A DNA stretch of 36,673 nt from Bacteroidales bacterium (GCA_017645245.1 JAGCPG010000005.1:1-36673), one strand, 5' to 3'; positions 1 to 10,659 are shown, numbered from the stretch's first letter. Program-made: numbers and translations. Notes: generated by a model from the sequence alone, not told the origin.

Positions 1-3000
1 CACGCTACCCATTTCCTTAGGCAGGATGTTGGACCAGGTGACGTCGGTCACAGGATTGTGGCCTCCACCACCGCCTTCATAGTGGAATTCAACGTTGTCG
101 ACTTGCATGTAGTCACCACTCGGGTTGACGCTGCTGTCCTTAGAATAGGTCCAAGTGAAGGTATGTGAACCGGCTTCAACATCATAGCTGTACTCGACCC
201 AGCCAGGCTGGTTGGCGCCATAGCAGAATTGCTGTACGCCGTCGATTTCGAAGATGCACTTATCCCAAATGGTTGATGTGCCTTCGCCCATACACTGAGC
301 GACAAAGCTCACGGTACCATCGGTAGCATATTCAGCGGTAGCGGAGATGGTTGAGGTTGAGCTGGAAACGCCGCCATTGGTGCTCTTCATGCAATAACCG
401 CTATTGTAGCCAGGAGCAACGACAGCCCAAGGATAGGTGCCGCCATTGGTGAAGTCGTATTGGCTGAAGTCGCCAGTTTCGAAGTCGATGTAAGCGCCAC
501 CGCGGTTGCCCTTGTCAGCAGGGATCGGATAGACAGCGCTGACACCATATTGATACAGACCGGGTTCAACATTGAACCATGTGAAGTCAGCATAGAGGGT
601 ATCGGTGATGTTGTCAGCGAGCATCAGTGAGTCAGCCTCAGTAACAGGACCTTCGTGGAGGATGGCTTTTCTGTAGAGCGTGTAGTGGTTGACGCTACGA
701 TCGCCCTTGCCACCGTTGGTCAGAGCAACGTCATCGACATCGAGATAGAAGTAGTCGGTGCAGTTGAAGTGACGGATGGCGATGTAAGCCTGCTGACCAG
801 CGTAAGCGCTGAGGTCAACGGTGTATTCGTACCAGTTGCCTTGAGTTCTGAGGTCACCACCGCGGCCAGGAGCGGGAACGCCTTGACCCTTAGCGGTCAT
901 GGTCCATTCTTGGAGCATGGTGAAGTCGCTGGCGTTGGTCTGGCTGCCAGTGGAAATAGCCACGCCGAAGTGCTCGGCTGCCCAAGCGTTATCCTGAGCG
1001 CAAGCGAAGAACCTGAAGGTTGAGCCAGCGCCGAGGGTCACTTGAGGAGTGACGAGGTAGTTGTTCGGGTTGAGAGCGCCAATGTTGTTGTCGTATGACT
1101 GGGAGAGGACGAGGTCAGCTGAGCCGTTGTGGCCGTAGCCGGTACCCATGGCTGAAGAGCCCATCATCCAGTTGCTGCCGTCGCCGTCAGCATCGATGGT
1201 AGCCCAACCTGCCGGGATGGCGCCGCCTTCAAAGTCTTCGGTGAATGTGGAGCCGGTGCCGCCACCGCCACCACCACCGCCGCCACCGCCGGTCGGTGTG
1301 AAGTCATACAATGACCATTGAACCTTGGCCATCTGGTTATCCATGTCTTCAGCATAAACCTTGTAGACAGGATAGTAGATCTCATGGATCACGAAGTTGA
1401 CAACTTCAGGAGTGAGGTGTTGGTTGGTCAAACCTTCGAGAACGGTCACTTCATAGCCGTCGGCTGAAGCTGAACCAGTGTATTCACCGACCTTAACAGT
1501 CACCGTGTATTCGCCGTTGGCGTTGGTGGTGATATTGTTGTAGGCAACTGAATTGTTGAATTCGTCATGGCCGACGAATGTCACGGTAGCACCCGGAACA
1601 GGTTCACCGCTGATCAGCTCGGTAACAGTACCGGTAAAGGTGGTGTAGCCAGAGATATAGAGGGTATTGTCACCAGCGTCGAAGCCAGATTCACCTTCGT
1701 CGTACACAGCGGTCACGTGGATGTTGCCGCCATCAGGCATATTATAGAAGGTAGGATCGGGTTCGAAGAGATACTGGTTGGTGGTCAGCATAGCGTCATT
1801 CAGCTTGATGATGGTAAGTTCATCGTCTCTGTTCTTGCTACCCATGTTGACGGTGACATCGTCGATGAACAGGTAGTTCATATCATAGCTGTTGTAGTGA
1901 CGGAAGGCCACATATTTGGTGCCAGCGGGCAGAGTGACGTTTCTCTCAAGCCAAGCGCTCATTTCGCGAGTACCGGCTTGTGTCATGGAGCTCTTCGTGC
2001 CATGGTTACCATCCTTTGCGGAACCGACAGTCTCTTCAAACACGGTGGTGAAATCGCTTGCGCTTGATCCAGTGGTTGAAGCCATCAATGCGTAATGATC
2101 CGGGTAAGCGGTATTGGTGGCAACAAAATAATGGATGCTGGTAGCATTGGTGAACATAGGTGAAATCATGTAGTTGTCAGGATCGTATGAAACATTGTTC
2201 CATGACCATGAGCTAGCGCAATGGGTTCCGCTGTGAGCGTTACCGATGCCGTATGAAGCAGGTGTTGCATCCACCCAGTTTTGACCGTCGCCGTCAGCGT
2301 CGATCACAGTCCAGTTGGTGAGAGCGCCGTCTTCGAAGTCATCGCTCCAGCTGTCGCCAGGAGTCGGAGGAGTCGGAGGTGTGGAACCGCCGCTGTCTTC
2401 GCCGTAAACCATATAGACGTTGTAGCCCTTGAATGAACGGTTGGCGGTAACGTCTCTGTAACCCTTGCCACCACAAGTGAAGGTGGTCTTAGGCAGGAAG
2501 TCGCGCTGTGTGAAAGGAACAGCAGACACTGATGCTGAGCTGTAATCTGAGCCGGAAGCGCCAGTAGCCTCAACGCCGTAGAAGGAGCATGACTTCCAAG
2601 TGCTGGCCGTGATCTCTTCGATACCGATGAGGAGGTTGCCGCCACCATAGGTGTAGCTGTTGTCAAGGTTGATGATCATCTCAGTGCCTTGGCCGTCCAA
2701 ACCGCCAGTGTAGACGATTTCGGCATCGGTAGCGGTGTAGTATGAGTTCAAGGTTGTGGCATCCACTTCCATCATGTAAACGTTGAACACGTTGCCGGAC
2801 CAAGGACCAGTAGCAGCGGAGCTGATATAATACTTGAGCGAGGTAATGTCGCCGCCGTTCATTTCTTCGAGCATTTCAGCAGGATAGATCATTTCTGCTC
2901 TGGTGAAGTCATCCATCCAGAGGCCGTACACCGGGATGTAGCTGCTGGTAGCAGTGCCATCGGCCACGGTGAGTTCACCGGAGAAGCCGCCGCCGCCACC

Positions 3001-5271
3001 CATGTTAGCCCATTTAATCAAGGTGCTGCCATCGGTGAAGATCTCATTAGCGTTCATGCTGACATTGGTCGGAGCGACCAAGGTGGTGGTGAAGCCCCAG
3101 ACAGGACCATTGATTTGGCCTTCGGAGTTCTTCACTTTGATCTGCCAGAAGTATTGGGTTGAGGGGTTGAGCTCGGCAATTTCGAAGCTGCCGTAGTTGT
3201 CGTCAACCATTGTCCAATCCAAAGCAACTTGTGGAGGATAGTTAGTGCCAAACAGCACTTGGTATTGAGTAGCGTTGTCGCCGCCTTCCCATTCGAGGGT
3301 CACAGGAGCTTCAACATCCACTGACATGTTTGCAGGAGCGATGTAGGTGAGCTCTGTTGGAGCGGGGATAGACTCGGTGTAACCACTGACGGTGGTGGTG
3401 TTGAGGTTTTCACCAGCCACGATCATGTAATAATCTCCAGCGAGAAGGATACCATCCATGTTGTTTTCAGCCACCACAACGGGTTCATCACCTGAGGAGA
3501 GGAGCAGGCTTGCACCAACTTCCATACGATAGATGGCGATGACACCGGGATTGGTGAGGGTCACATGGAACACCACGTCTGACGGCAGGTTGAAGTGATA
3601 GACAGCGTCAGGCAACATCTCAGTCATTCCAGGAAGGAGATAGTTGGCATAAACACCTGTAGGAGTCTCACTGAAGCTGGCAGGATTGGTGATTTCGCCA
3701 GGGAATTCAACCACATCGGGAGCCACGGCAAAGTAAGCATTGGCTATCACCGGGATTTGGATAATGCTTCTATTGTCTTCGGTAAAGAAGAGAGAGAATT
3801 CTTCAGCATATTCACCTGAGGTGGCAAGATCAGGATTGACGGTGATGATACCATCCAAAACATCTTCGTAAGCAAAATCCATGTCAATGCTTTCAGGATC
3901 CATGATGAATGGGTTGACACCTGAGACATTGGAGAGGGCGCCTTCGATATGAGTGTCAGGACCGCCGTTTAAAATTCTGAAGGAGAAGGGCTCCATCCAA
4001 GCGTTGATGGGTCTATCGCCCAAGTTGAATTCAGTGGGGGTAATGGAGAGTTCACCTGTTGGAGTGGGAGGTGTGGGAGGAGTTGGGCCGCTACCTTGCA
4101 TGCAGATACCCAAGACGTTTCTCTGATAGGTTGTGCTGGTAGCAGTGAAAGTTGGGTTGTAAGGATCGTAGGCAGCAGCATCCTGACGGGCGTAGATAGC
4201 TCTAACAGGATCGCTGTTGACGCCAAAGACCTTGCCATTCAGACCGCTCTTCCAAGTACCTGTGAGGTTGTTGAAGCAAACCAACAGGTTGTGTTCGCCG
4301 CTGTAATTGAACGGGGTGTTAAGGACAAACTTATAAGGTTCGGCTGTGGTGTTGTTGAAAGCCACGGTGCCTGAATAAACCATATCAGTAGCAGCCACGG
4401 TCACCCAGTCGGTTGTGTTGGCGAATGATTCTTTGTCAACTTCTTTCAGATAGATGTCGAAGGTACGAGCCGGAAGGTCGGCTGTGCCGTACATCCACAT
4501 CACGAGGGTATCGATGACGCCGCCTGTTCCAATCTCCTCTGCAGTGTAGATCTGCTGTGAGTATGAATAGTTGTAAAGCGAGTTCATTGGGAGATAGGTG
4601 TTGTTGCTAGCACCTTCCAAGCTACCTACCACAATTGAAGGCATATAGGGAGCTGGAGGAGTAGGAACACTGCCATCGCCACCAAGAGTGATGTCATCAA
4701 CATCCAGGTAGAAATAGTCGCTGCAGTTGAAGTGGCGGAGGGCAACCCAGATCTGCTGGCCTGCGTAAGCGCTCAGATCAACACCGTATTGATACCAGTT
4801 ACCTTGGGTTCTGTTGTTACCGCCACGGCCAGGAGCAGTAATGCCGCCATTACCTTTAGCGGTCATCGTCCATTCCTGGATGGTGGTGAAATCAGAAGCA
4901 CTAGTGTTGCCTGCTGTGGAAACAGCAACGCCAAAATGTTCAGCAGCCCAAGCGTCATCCTGAGCACAAGCAAAGAAGGTGATTTGCGTATACTCACCTT
5001 TTGCTGGTGAAACCAGGAAATTGTTGGGGTTCAAGGCACCAACGTTGTTGTTGTAGCTCATGGAGAGCACCAAATCAGATGAACCGTTGTGGCCATAACC
5101 GCTTCCCATTGTAGCGGAAGCCAACACCCAAGTGTAGCCGTCACCATCACCATCGATGGTGGTCCACCCTTGCATGCCGCTTTCGAAGTCATAGGAAACT
5201 TCGTCAGCCCTCAGGAAGGATGTGCTTCCCAAGAGAGCCAACATCAAAAAGAGAATAAGTTTCTTTCTCAT
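1..5271 (-). CDS. Giant secreted multidomain adhesin with cleaved-adhesin modules (3' end outside window)
   Basis: The reading frame is open from the ATG at 5271 to the left edge, so at least 1757 residues are present and the C-terminus is missing. A Sec signal peptide (MRKKLILFLMLALLG..., probably cut near residue 22) suggests export. Modules in order: cleaved-adhesin/choice-of-anchor-J domain (about 26-195); a beta domain rich in Tyr and Asn (about 209-394); a region starting GELSITPTEFNLG (about 403-635); fibronectin III-like domain (about 638-731); a second beta domain resembling that at 209-394 (about 757-957); second cleaved-adhesin domain (about 974-1144); carboxypeptidase-regulatory-like domain (about 1203-1284); an 11-glycine linker (1328-1338); third cleaved-adhesin domain (about 1345-1514); another jelly-roll-like domain (about 1592-1731). 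Pro/Thr-rich linkers (PTPPTPPTPT) separate modules. Such proteins in Bacteroidota are usually T9SS cargo acting at the cell surface; the sorting domain would lie outside the window. Confidence 0.9.
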   Translation of the reverse strand, partial: MRKKLILFLMLALLGSTSFLRADEVSYDFESGMQGWTTIDGDGDGYTWVLASATMGSGYGHNGSSDLVLSMSYNNNVGALNPNNFLVSPAKGEYTQITFFACAQDDAWAAEHFGVAVSTAGNTSASDFTTIQEWTMTAKGNGGITAPGRGGNNRTQGNWYQYGVDLSAYAGQQIWVALRHFNCSDYFYLDVDDITLGGDGSVPTPPAPYMPSIVVGSLEGASNNTYLPMNSLYNYSYSQQIYTAEEIGTGGVIDTLVMWMYGTADLPARTFDIYLKEVDKESFANTTDWVTVAATDMVYSGTVAFNNTTAEPYKFVLNTPFNYSGEHNLLVCFNNLTGTWKSGLNGKVFGVNSDPVRAIYARQDAAAYDPYNPTFTATSTTYQRNVLGICMQGSGPTPPTPPTPTGELSITPTEFNLGDRPINAWMEPFSFRILNGGPDTHIEGALSNVSGVNPFIMDPESIDMDFAYEDVLDGIITVNPDLATSGEYAEEFSLFFTEDNRSIIQIPVIANAYFAVAPDVVEFPGEITNPASFSETPTGVYANYLLPGMTEMLPDAVYHFNLPSDVVFHVTLTNPGVIAIYRMEVGASLLLSSGDEPVVVAENNMDGILLAGDYYMIVAGENLNTTTVSGYTESIPAPTELTYIAPANMSVDVEAPVTLEWEGGDNATQYQVLFGTNYPPQVALDWTMVDDNYGSFEIAELNPSTQYFWQIKVKNSEGQINGPVWGFTTTLVAPTNVSMNANEIFTDGSTLIKWANMGGGGGFSGELTVADGTATSSYIPVYGLWMDDFTRAEMIYPAEMLEEMNGGDITSLKYYISSAATGPWSGNVFNVYMMEVDATTLNSYYTATDAEIVYTGGLDGQGTEMIINLDNSYTYGGGNLLIGIEEITASTWKSCSFYGVEATGASGSDYSSASVSAVPFTQRDFLPKTTFTCGGKGYRDVTANRSFKGYNVYMVYGEDSGGSTPPTPPTPGDSWSDDFEDGALTNWTVIDADGDGQNWVDATPASYGIGNAHSGTHCASSWSWNNVSYDPDNYMISPMFTNATSIHYFVATNTAYPDHYALMASTTGSSASDFTTVFEETVGSAKDGNHGTKSSMTQAGTREMSAWLERNVTLPAGTKYVAFRHYNSYDMNYLFIDDVTVNMGSKNRDDELTIIKLNDAMLTTNQYLFEPDPTFYNMPDGGNIHVTAVYDEGESGFDAGDNTLYISGYTTFTGTVTELISGEPVPGATVTFVGHDEFNNSVAYNNITTNANGEYTVTVKVGEYTGSASADGYEVTVLEGLTNQHLTPEVVNFVIHEIYYPVYKVYAEDMDNQMAKVQWSLYDFTPTGGGGGGGGGGGTGSTFTEDFEGGAIPAGWATIDADGDGSNWMMGSSAMGTGYGHNGSADLVLSQSYDNNIGALNPNNYLVTPQVTLGAGSTFRFFACAQDNAWAAEHFGVAISTGSQTNASDFTMLQEWTMTAKGQGVPAPGRGGDLRTQGNWYEYTVDLSAYAGQQAYIAIRHFNCTDYFYLDVDDVALTNGGKGDRSVNHYTLYRKAILHEGPVTEADSLMLADNITDTLYADFTWFNVEPGLYQYGVSAVYPIPADKGNRGGAYIDFETGDFSQYDFTNGGTYPWAVVAPGYNSGYCMKSTNGGVSSSTSTISATAEYATDGTVSFVAQCMGEGTSTIWDKCIFEIDGVQQFCYGANQPGWVEYSYDVEAGSHTFTWTYSKDSSVNPSGDYMQVDNVEFHYEGGGGGHNPVTDVTWSNILPKEMGSV
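727..1245 (-). repeat. Intragenic duplicated cleaved-adhesin module, copy B
   Basis: This stretch encodes the third cleaved-adhesin domain of the giant adhesin and is clearly similar at the DNA level to 4690-5196. In one stretch compared base by base (730-775 against 4693-4738), 40 of 46 bases match. Shared peptides include AWAAEHFGVA, EWTMTAKG, APGRGG, RTQGNWY, DLSAYAGQQ and RHFNC. Edges are approximate. Confidence 0.7.
4690..5196 (-). repeat. Intragenic duplicated cleaved-adhesin module, copy A
   Basis: This stretch encodes the first cleaved-adhesin domain of the giant adhesin and pairs with 727-1245. The middle domain of the same type (about 1840-2350) is much more diverged, so copies A and B appear to derive from a more recent duplication or have been kept similar by gene conversion. 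Confidence 0.7.
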
Positions 5272-5379
5272 GATTTGAATGATTTAGTTAGTATTATGTT
5301 AATTGTCAATTATTTGTTGTTTACAACTTTGTTCATAACTTCACTTCACGCAAGTACATAGTACTAGCTGTTTAACTCG

Positions 5380-5410
5380 CAAAAGTAATAAAAAAAACGA
5401 TTACACCAAG
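5380..5410 (-). promoter_or_regulatory. Candidate promoter of the giant adhesin gene
   Basis: On the minus strand, TACTTTTG (5387-5380) fits the Bacteroidota -7 consensus TAnnTTTG. A weak -33-like CTTGG lies 18 bases upstream (5410-5406). The leader to the ATG at 5271 would be about 100 bases and AT-rich. Assigned by motif only. Confidence 0.5.
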
Positions 5411-5446
5411 CTTTTTTTCAAAAAAGTTTCTTTGCGCCGACGTTTT

Positions 5447-7057
5447 TTAGTGGGCAAGTTCCCACACTTCATCAAGGTCGATATCCCAACCCGATTTCAG
5501 ATCGAGTTCGTCCTTGTAGAGAATGGTCGGTTCGGGCAGAAAACGGAGATGGTAATTGCCCGTGCTCCAACGCTCATTCCGGTCGATGTCAAGAATAGCG
5601 CGAAGCTTGTATTTATCAGGTGCGAGCTGCATGAACTCCAACCGCTGAACCGTGTCGATGACATGCTTATGAACCACCTTCCCCTGACTATTAAGCAGTT
5701 CGATAACGGCTTGGCAATCCCATGGAGGAAGCACCTGGATGAAGATGTTGCCGTAGTCGGTGCGCTGGGCACGGGAGAACGAGAAACTGAGCGTGTCGTT
5801 GGTCTTGCCACGAACGCTGAAAAAGACCGAATCGGGCAGGTTTACAGCGTATTTGAGGCTGTCCTCAATGGTGGCCACCAACCGGTATTGCATGCCGTAT
5901 TCATCGATCTTTTCGAACTGCAAGGTGTCGTAAGGACGTACCTCCACGATGGGCTCGGTAAACTTCAGGATGAAGTCGTTGCCAGGCATGAGTAGCTTGT
6001 TGCGAAGGTTGGTCTTGACTTTCAGGAAGTTGTCCTTCTTACTGCGGCGCTGCTGTTTGGTTTCACGGTATTTGAGGCTATACTGTGTTTCGTCATTAAT
6101 TAAGGTATCATAATGGATAAACACCCTCAAACTGTCCATGACTTTGGGGGTGAAAAAGCAGCTGAGCGTGTCTTTTTCCTTCGACCAAACCTGCACCATC
6201 CGGAAGGTGTCGGGAAGCTCGTCGGGAAAGGTGATTTGCACCTTGTCGGCAGGGTGCCGAAAGGCAAAGCGCAACAGCCCCTCCTCCACCAGTTTTTTCT
6301 CGAGGAGCATCTGGTTGGTGTCGACCTCGGTAAAGGCCTTCAGCTGAATACTGAGGGTATCGTATGGGGAGATGAGCGAGTCGATGAAGGCGACCTTCTC
6401 GTTGGGCATGTCGTAATAGAGGTTGGAGTTGACGTCGTTGAGGGCGAAGAGAAGGAAGCACTTGTCGGGCAGTCCGTTGATGCGGAACACGCCTTCCTTG
6501 TCGGTCTTGCCGATGAAATCGGGCTGACGGCGGGTGGGCTGGAAATGGAGGCTGTCCGAGTCTTCGTCATAAAGCAAAACGTACATGTTTTCGACAGCTT
6601 TCTCATCGTCGGCGTTGATGATCTTGCCAGTGATAAAGAGGGTGTCGAGGCAATCGCCCGTGGAGAAAGTATAGAAGTAATCCTTGAAGACGTTGCTTTC
6701 GTGGAAATCCTTGATGGCATTGCCGAAGCAGATGGTATAGGTGGTGTTGGGCAAAAGGTCTTCCTTGAACTTGATGACAACGGTCTTGTTTTTCAGTTTG
6801 ACGTCGGGCTTGGTCGTGAGCGGCGGTGAGAAGAGCAGCTCCTGGTTGGCGTTGGTGAGAGTGATGAATTCGTCGAAGGTGATTTCGATCTTTTTGCCGT
6901 CGAACATCGTGTTTCCATTGGCGGGCACAGCTTCAACAACCTGAGGAGGAAAGACATCCTTATCTCCTCCCGTGGGTGTGACCACGTTGGCGCAGGCCGA
7001 GAGAAGCAAAGCTGTCAGCAGGACGATCAGTGGGCGCACTTGTTGTGTTCTAAGCAT
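5447..7057 (-). CDS. Ig-like (Big_5-type) domain lipoprotein, 536 aa
   Basis: The N-terminus is a lipoprotein signal: hydrophobic stretch LIVLLTALLLSAC with lipobox LSAC and lipidated Cys at residue 22, so the protein is probably anchored to the outer membrane. Residues about 35-130 (PPQVVEAVPANG, ITFDEFITL, LLPNTTYTICFG, YTFSTG) look like the bacterial Ig-like domain of the Big_5 type. The next part (about 140-225, ITGKIINA, GKTDKEGVFRINGLP) resembles a carboxypeptidase-regulatory-like beta-sandwich. The remaining 300 residues are beta-rich without a motif I recognise. Proteins of this build are common in Bacteroidota, and their role is unknown to me. It lies 23 bases downstream of rnhA and may be the last gene of the aspS cluster, but it also has its own -7 box. 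No catalytic motif is visible. Confidence 0.85.
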   Translation of the reverse strand: MLRTQQVRPLIVLLTALLLSACANVVTPTGGDKDVFPPQVVEAVPANGNTMFDGKKIEITFDEFITLTNANQELLFSPPLTTKPDVKLKNKTVVIKFKEDLLPNTTYTICFGNAIKDFHESNVFKDYFYTFSTGDCLDTLFITGKIINADDEKAVENMYVLLYDEDSDSLHFQPTRRQPDFIGKTDKEGVFRINGLPDKCFLLFALNDVNSNLYYDMPNEKVAFIDSLISPYDTLSIQLKAFTEVDTNQMLLEKKLVEEGLLRFAFRHPADKVQITFPDELPDTFRMVQVWSKEKDTLSCFFTPKVMDSLRVFIHYDTLINDETQYSLKYRETKQQRRSKKDNFLKVKTNLRNKLLMPGNDFILKFTEPIVEVRPYDTLQFEKIDEYGMQYRLVATIEDSLKYAVNLPDSVFFSVRGKTNDTLSFSFSRAQRTDYGNIFIQVLPPWDCQAVIELLNSQGKVVHKHVIDTVQRLEFMQLAPDKYKLRAILDIDRNERWSTGNYHLRFLPEPTILYKDELDLKSGWDIDLDEVWELAH

Positions 7058-7061
7058 GCCA

Positions 7062-7069
7062 CAAAGGTA
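7062..7069 (-). promoter_or_regulatory. -7 box directly before the Ig-like lipoprotein gene; possible leaderless transcript
   Basis: Minus-strand TACCTTTG is a full match to TAnnTTTG and ends exactly four bases before the ATG at 7057. In Bacteroidota the start of transcription falls a few bases after this box, so the mRNA would begin at or next to the start codon. No clear -33 TTTG was identified. Confidence 0.45.
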
Positions 7070-7080
7070 GGTATTTTTCG

Positions 7081-7737
7081 TTATTTCCGGCCATAATCGG
7101 CAGGAATTTCACCCCAAATTTCAGTTTTCCATTTCAAAACGGGAACAACAGCGCTGTTTTCCTTCATCCACTGGTCGTTCTCGCGAAGCCATTTCTCAGC
7201 GCGTTCCACCAATTCAAAGAGATAGGCGTTTTTGTCGTTAGGTTGCAGCTTGGTCTTGCATTGCTTCTCCCTCACCCACTTCTGCGCATTGACGGAATCG
7301 CTGTAGATGGGATATTGGGTCCGTTTTTGCTTCTGCCAGGCCAAGGCGTGGACGATGGCCAGAAACTCCCCGATGTTGTTGGTACCGTTCTCAAAAACCG
7401 GACTTTTGAACAGCGTTGTGGTGGTTGCCGGTTGGGTACCGAAATCCACAAACACGCCTTGGTATTCCATCTTGCCCGGATTGCCTGAGCAGGCGGCGTC
7501 CACGGCGATGGAGGGAGACAACGGGGAAGTTAGAGGTGAGGGGTGAGAGGTGAGAGGTTCTTTTTTTTCAAAGCCCGTGAAGCCTTTGGCAAAGGCCGCA
7601 TCAGCGCTGGCTTTGTCGGGAAAGCCCTTGTAGAGCGCTCCGGCAAAGCCATCGATTTCGGCTTTACAAGCCTCCCAGCTGTCGTAGACACCTGGGGTGC
7701 GGCCATTCCAAACGACGTAAAACTTGTTCTTGGCCAT
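7081..7737 (-). CDS. rnhA: Ribonuclease HI with N-terminal hybrid-binding domain, 218 aa
   Basis: It degrades the RNA strand of RNA/DNA hybrids in the cytoplasm. Residues 4-55 (KFYVVWNGRTPGVYDSW...) form the caulimovirus-VI-like/RNase H N-terminal domain that binds hybrids. Residues 77-218 are the catalytic domain, with acidic residues D80 (AVDAACSGN), E124 (NIGEFLAI), D147 (YSDSVNAQKW) and D214 (IPADYGRK). The linker between the domains (residues about 61-76, TSHPSPLTSPLSPS) is encoded by a heptamer repeat tract at 7530-7557, so it is a translated repeat and not conserved domain sequence. The start codon lies 2 bases after the pfkA stop, and the gene probably shares the aspS-pfkA transcript. 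Confidence 0.93.
   Translation of the reverse strand: MAKNKFYVVWNGRTPGVYDSWEACKAEIDGFAGALYKGFPDKASADAAFAKGFTGFEKKEPLTSHPSPLTSPLSPSIAVDAACSGNPGKMEYQGVFVDFGTQPATTTTLFKSPVFENGTNNIGEFLAIVHALAWQKQKRTQYPIYSDSVNAQKWVREKQCKTKLQPNDKNAYLFELVERAEKWLRENDQWMKENSAVVPVLKWKTEIWGEIPADYGRK
7530..7557. repeat. Heptamer repeat tract inside rnhA
   Basis: Four consecutive 7-mers on the plus strand: TTAGAGG, TGAGGGG, TGAGAGG, TGAGAGG. On the coding (minus) strand they read CCTCTCA-type units and encode Pro, Leu, Thr, Ser and His in the linker of RNase HI. The 28412-28439 tract uses the same unit in the same sense orientation. Confidence 0.85.
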
Positions 7738-7739
7738 GG

Positions 7740-8830
7740 TCAGAAACCCAGCGAGATGTCGAGTCCCTTGGCGGTGTTGACCAAATCGCTGTCGATACTT
7801 ACCAGATTGGGCTTGGCAATGGCTTTGGCCAAAGGCACCGCGATCAGATGCGGATGATGGTAAGCCACCATCTGTCCGAACTGGCCGTTGAGCACCATCT
7901 CAAAGGCCTTCACGCCGAACTCAGCGGAGAGCACTCGGTCATAGGCGATCGGCACGCCGCCACGTTGCAAGTGACCCAGGATGGTCTCGCGCAGGTCATG
8001 CTGGAACCCCGCAGCCTTCAGCTGGTCGATGAGAGCACGGCCGATGCCGCCCAGTTTCTTGTTTTCGTAACCTACCTCGGTGCTGATCTCGTAGATCTGT
8101 TGTCCATCTTTGGGACGAGCACCTTCAGAGGCCACGATTACGGCGAAACCACGGTCGTGTTTGAAGCGGCGCTCCAGGCGTTCCTTCACCACGTTGATGT
8201 CGTAGGGGAACTCAGGCAAGAGGCACACCTCGGCACCACCTGCGATAGCGCTGTGCAAGGCGATCCAGCCAGCGTCGCGACCCATCACCTCAAGGATGAA
8301 GACACGGTTGTGCGAGGCCGCTGTGGTGACCAACTTGTCAACGGCCTCAGTGGCGATCTGCACTGCGGTCTGGAAACCGAAGGTACATTCCGTCATGGAG
8401 AGGTCGTTGTCGATGGTCTTGGGCACACCTATTATATTGAGTCCCTTTTCGTAGAGCTTCTGTGAGATACGCTGCGAGCCGTCGCCGCCGATGCTGATGA
8501 CCGCGTCGATGCCCATGTATTGCAACTTGCGGAGCATCTCATCGCTGCGGTCCACGGTGGTCCAAGTACCGTCGTTGTTCTTTACGGGCCAACTGAACGG
8601 GCCGCCCTTGTTGGTGGTCTCGATGATGGTGCCGCCACGGAAGTGGATACCGCGCACCGTCTCCGGCGTCAGCCTCACCACCTCGGTGGGCTCCCACAGG
8701 ATGCCGTTATAGGCTTGTATGCTGCCGAGCACCTCCCAATCTTTCTCTTGGGCGGCTCGCTTGACAATGGCGCGGATCACGGCGTTCAAGCCTGGACAAT
8801 CGCCGCCACCGGTAAGGACTAATAAGCGTT

Positions 8831-8834
<4 letters not shown>
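7740..8834 (-). CDS. pfkA: 6-phosphofructokinase, 364 aa
   Basis: It phosphorylates fructose 6-phosphate to fructose 1,6-bisphosphate in glycolysis. The nucleotide loop [13 protein letters not shown] starts at residue 9, GGDGS lies at 116-120 and PKTIDND at 138-144, with catalytic D142. From the family, Gly at the E. coli 104 position favours ATP, while Asp there marks pyrophosphate enzymes; here it is Gly (G119). The E. coli 124 position is Lys (K139), as in pyrophosphate and mixed-type enzymes, and not Gly. This points to a group III-like, probably ATP-using enzyme; the donor is inferred. The ATG overlaps the aspS stop as ATGA, suggesting translational coupling. Confidence 0.93.
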
Positions 8835-10586
<1,752 letters not shown>

Positions 10587-10588
<2 letters not shown>

Positions 10589-10642
10589 AGAATTTAGAAG
10601 TTAGAATTCAGAATTAAGAATAATGAGTGCAAAATTAAGAAT
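10587..10642. repeat. Degenerate heptamer repeat tract in the aspS / zinc-ribbon divergent region
   Basis: Eight consecutive 7-mers can be read on the plus strand: ATAGAAT, TTAGAAG, TTAGAAT, TCAGAAT, TAAGAAT, AATGAGT, GCAAAAT, TAAGAAT. The tract begins inside the aspS start codon region and contains the aspS -7 box. Confidence 0.7.
10630..10637 (-). promoter_or_regulatory. Candidate -7 box of aspS
   Basis: Minus-strand TAATTTTG matches TAnnTTTG and lies about 42 bases before the aspS ATG. No good -33 TTTG is present at the usual distance. The box is built from heptamer repeat sequence. Confidence 0.4.
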
Positions 10643-10659
10643 TCATTTCTGATTTTTGT

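Noticed and set aside
1258-1290. Run of 11 glycine codons in the giant adhesin as a phase-variable tract
   Set aside because: The codons are mixed GGC and GGT and the unit is a triplet, so slippage would change linker length but not switch the frame; it is best read as a flexible linker.
655-2067. Plus-strand open frames over the giant adhesin
   Set aside because: The minus frame is open without a stop over all 5271 bases and encodes recognisable domains; these are shadows.
5405-5435. AT-rich inverted repeat after the Ig-like lipoprotein gene as a terminator
   Set aside because: The stem is nearly all A-T pairs with a bulge and would be weak, and the region also overlaps the -33 area of the adhesin promoter. 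Not enough to call.
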